Positions 14,719 to 14,907 of a stretch of DNA of 14,907 bases are shown piece after piece. Each line of letters opens with the position of its first letter. Positions within the stretch are counted from its first letter, which is position 1. A program made the position numbers and the translations under genes. The notes beneath the pieces were generated by a model that ran no database searches, had not been told where the DNA came from, and saw only the letters and a list, made by a program, of their open reading frames with translations. This DNA comes from Reyranella sp. GTDB lineage: Bacteria; Pseudomonadota; Alphaproteobacteria; Reyranellales; Reyranellaceae. The stretch is from assembly GCA_021732965.1 (NCBI GenBank), contig JAKFVZ010000160.1, forward strand, positions 1-14,907, written 5' to 3'.

Positions 14719-14907
14719 ATGAGCACCTTTCCCGACAAGTTCCGACTGGATGGCCGTACCGCGCTCGTCACCGGCTCGGCCCGTGGCCTGGGCTGGGAAA
14801 TGGCCAAGGGGCTGGCCGAGGCCGGCGCCCGCGTGCTGCTGCATGGCCGCTCGCACGAGCGGCTGGCGCCGCGGCTGGCCGAATTGCGGGCGGCGGGGCG
14901 GGCAACC
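14719..14907 (+). CDS. SDR-family NAD(P)-dependent oxidoreductase, 3' partial
   Basis: The first 63 residues are visible before the window ends. MSTFPDKFRLDGRTALVTG leads into the glycine-rich dinucleotide-binding motif TGSARGLG (residues 18-25, TGxxxGxG), then the second strand RVLLHGRS with an arginine that would favour NADP(H). This start resembles gluconate 5-dehydrogenase or 3-oxoacyl reductase-like SDRs, but the catalytic Tyr/Lys region is outside the window, so the substrate is open. It is divergent from ugpQ. Confidence 0.85.
   Translation, partial: MSTFPDKFRLDGRTALVTGSARGLGWEMAKGLAEAGARVLLHGRSHERLAPRLAELRAAGRAT

Overview
This is a GC-rich, gene-dense chromosomal window that looks alphaproteobacterial. 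The clues are the base composition, the short palindromic intergenic repeats of the type common in Rhizobiales and Rhodospirillales, the mix of families (DUF3500, zinc-ribbon metallopeptidase, DUF2252) and a PhoB-type site before ugpB. The species cannot be fixed from the sequence. I see no rRNA, tRNA, CRISPR array, transposase or phage gene. Every gene except the two cut by the window edges and one with an apparent frameshift reads as intact.

Left part (1-4700): a secreted DUF3500 protein enters from the left edge with a seven-histidine run before its signal peptide, and carries an apparent +1 frameshift near 805. A two-arm palindromic repeat follows, and its distal arm supplies the stop codon of a convergent zinc-ribbon metallopeptidase. 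Divergent from the metallopeptidase is a ROK-family sugar-kinase-like protein whose sequence motifs occur in rotated order: the canonical C-terminal half comes first and the DxGGT half comes second. A perfect 26-bp inverted repeat separates it from a convergent cysteine synthase (cysK).

Middle (4830-8730): a DUF2252 protein and a HAD-type phosphatase with a Tat-like signal form a probable two-gene unit. The DUF2252 protein also has kinase-like motifs in reversed order, catalytic loop before glycine loop and lysine. A multi-pass membrane protein of unknown function runs convergently and overlaps the end of the HAD gene.

Right part (8749-14650, all minus strand): a glycerol-3-phosphate / glycerophosphodiester scavenging locus, transcribed in the order ugpQ, ugpB, ugpA, ugpE, ugpC, then a fumarylacetoacetate-hydrolase-family gene (start overlaps the ugpC stop by 4 bp) and possibly the membrane protein. 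A good match to a Pho box lies just upstream of ugpB, so induction by phosphate starvation is likely. UgpB would bind the substrate in the periplasm, UgpA/UgpE form the channel, UgpC powers it, and the cytosolic UgpQ hydrolyses glycerophosphodiesters to sn-glycerol-3-phosphate and an alcohol. A large inverted repeat between ugpB and ugpA could let the binding protein be made in excess. At the right edge an SDR oxidoreductase starts divergently and is cut off.

The most unusual content is the rotated motif order of the ROK protein, followed by the similar permutation in DUF2252. Nothing here looks like a defence or mobile system.
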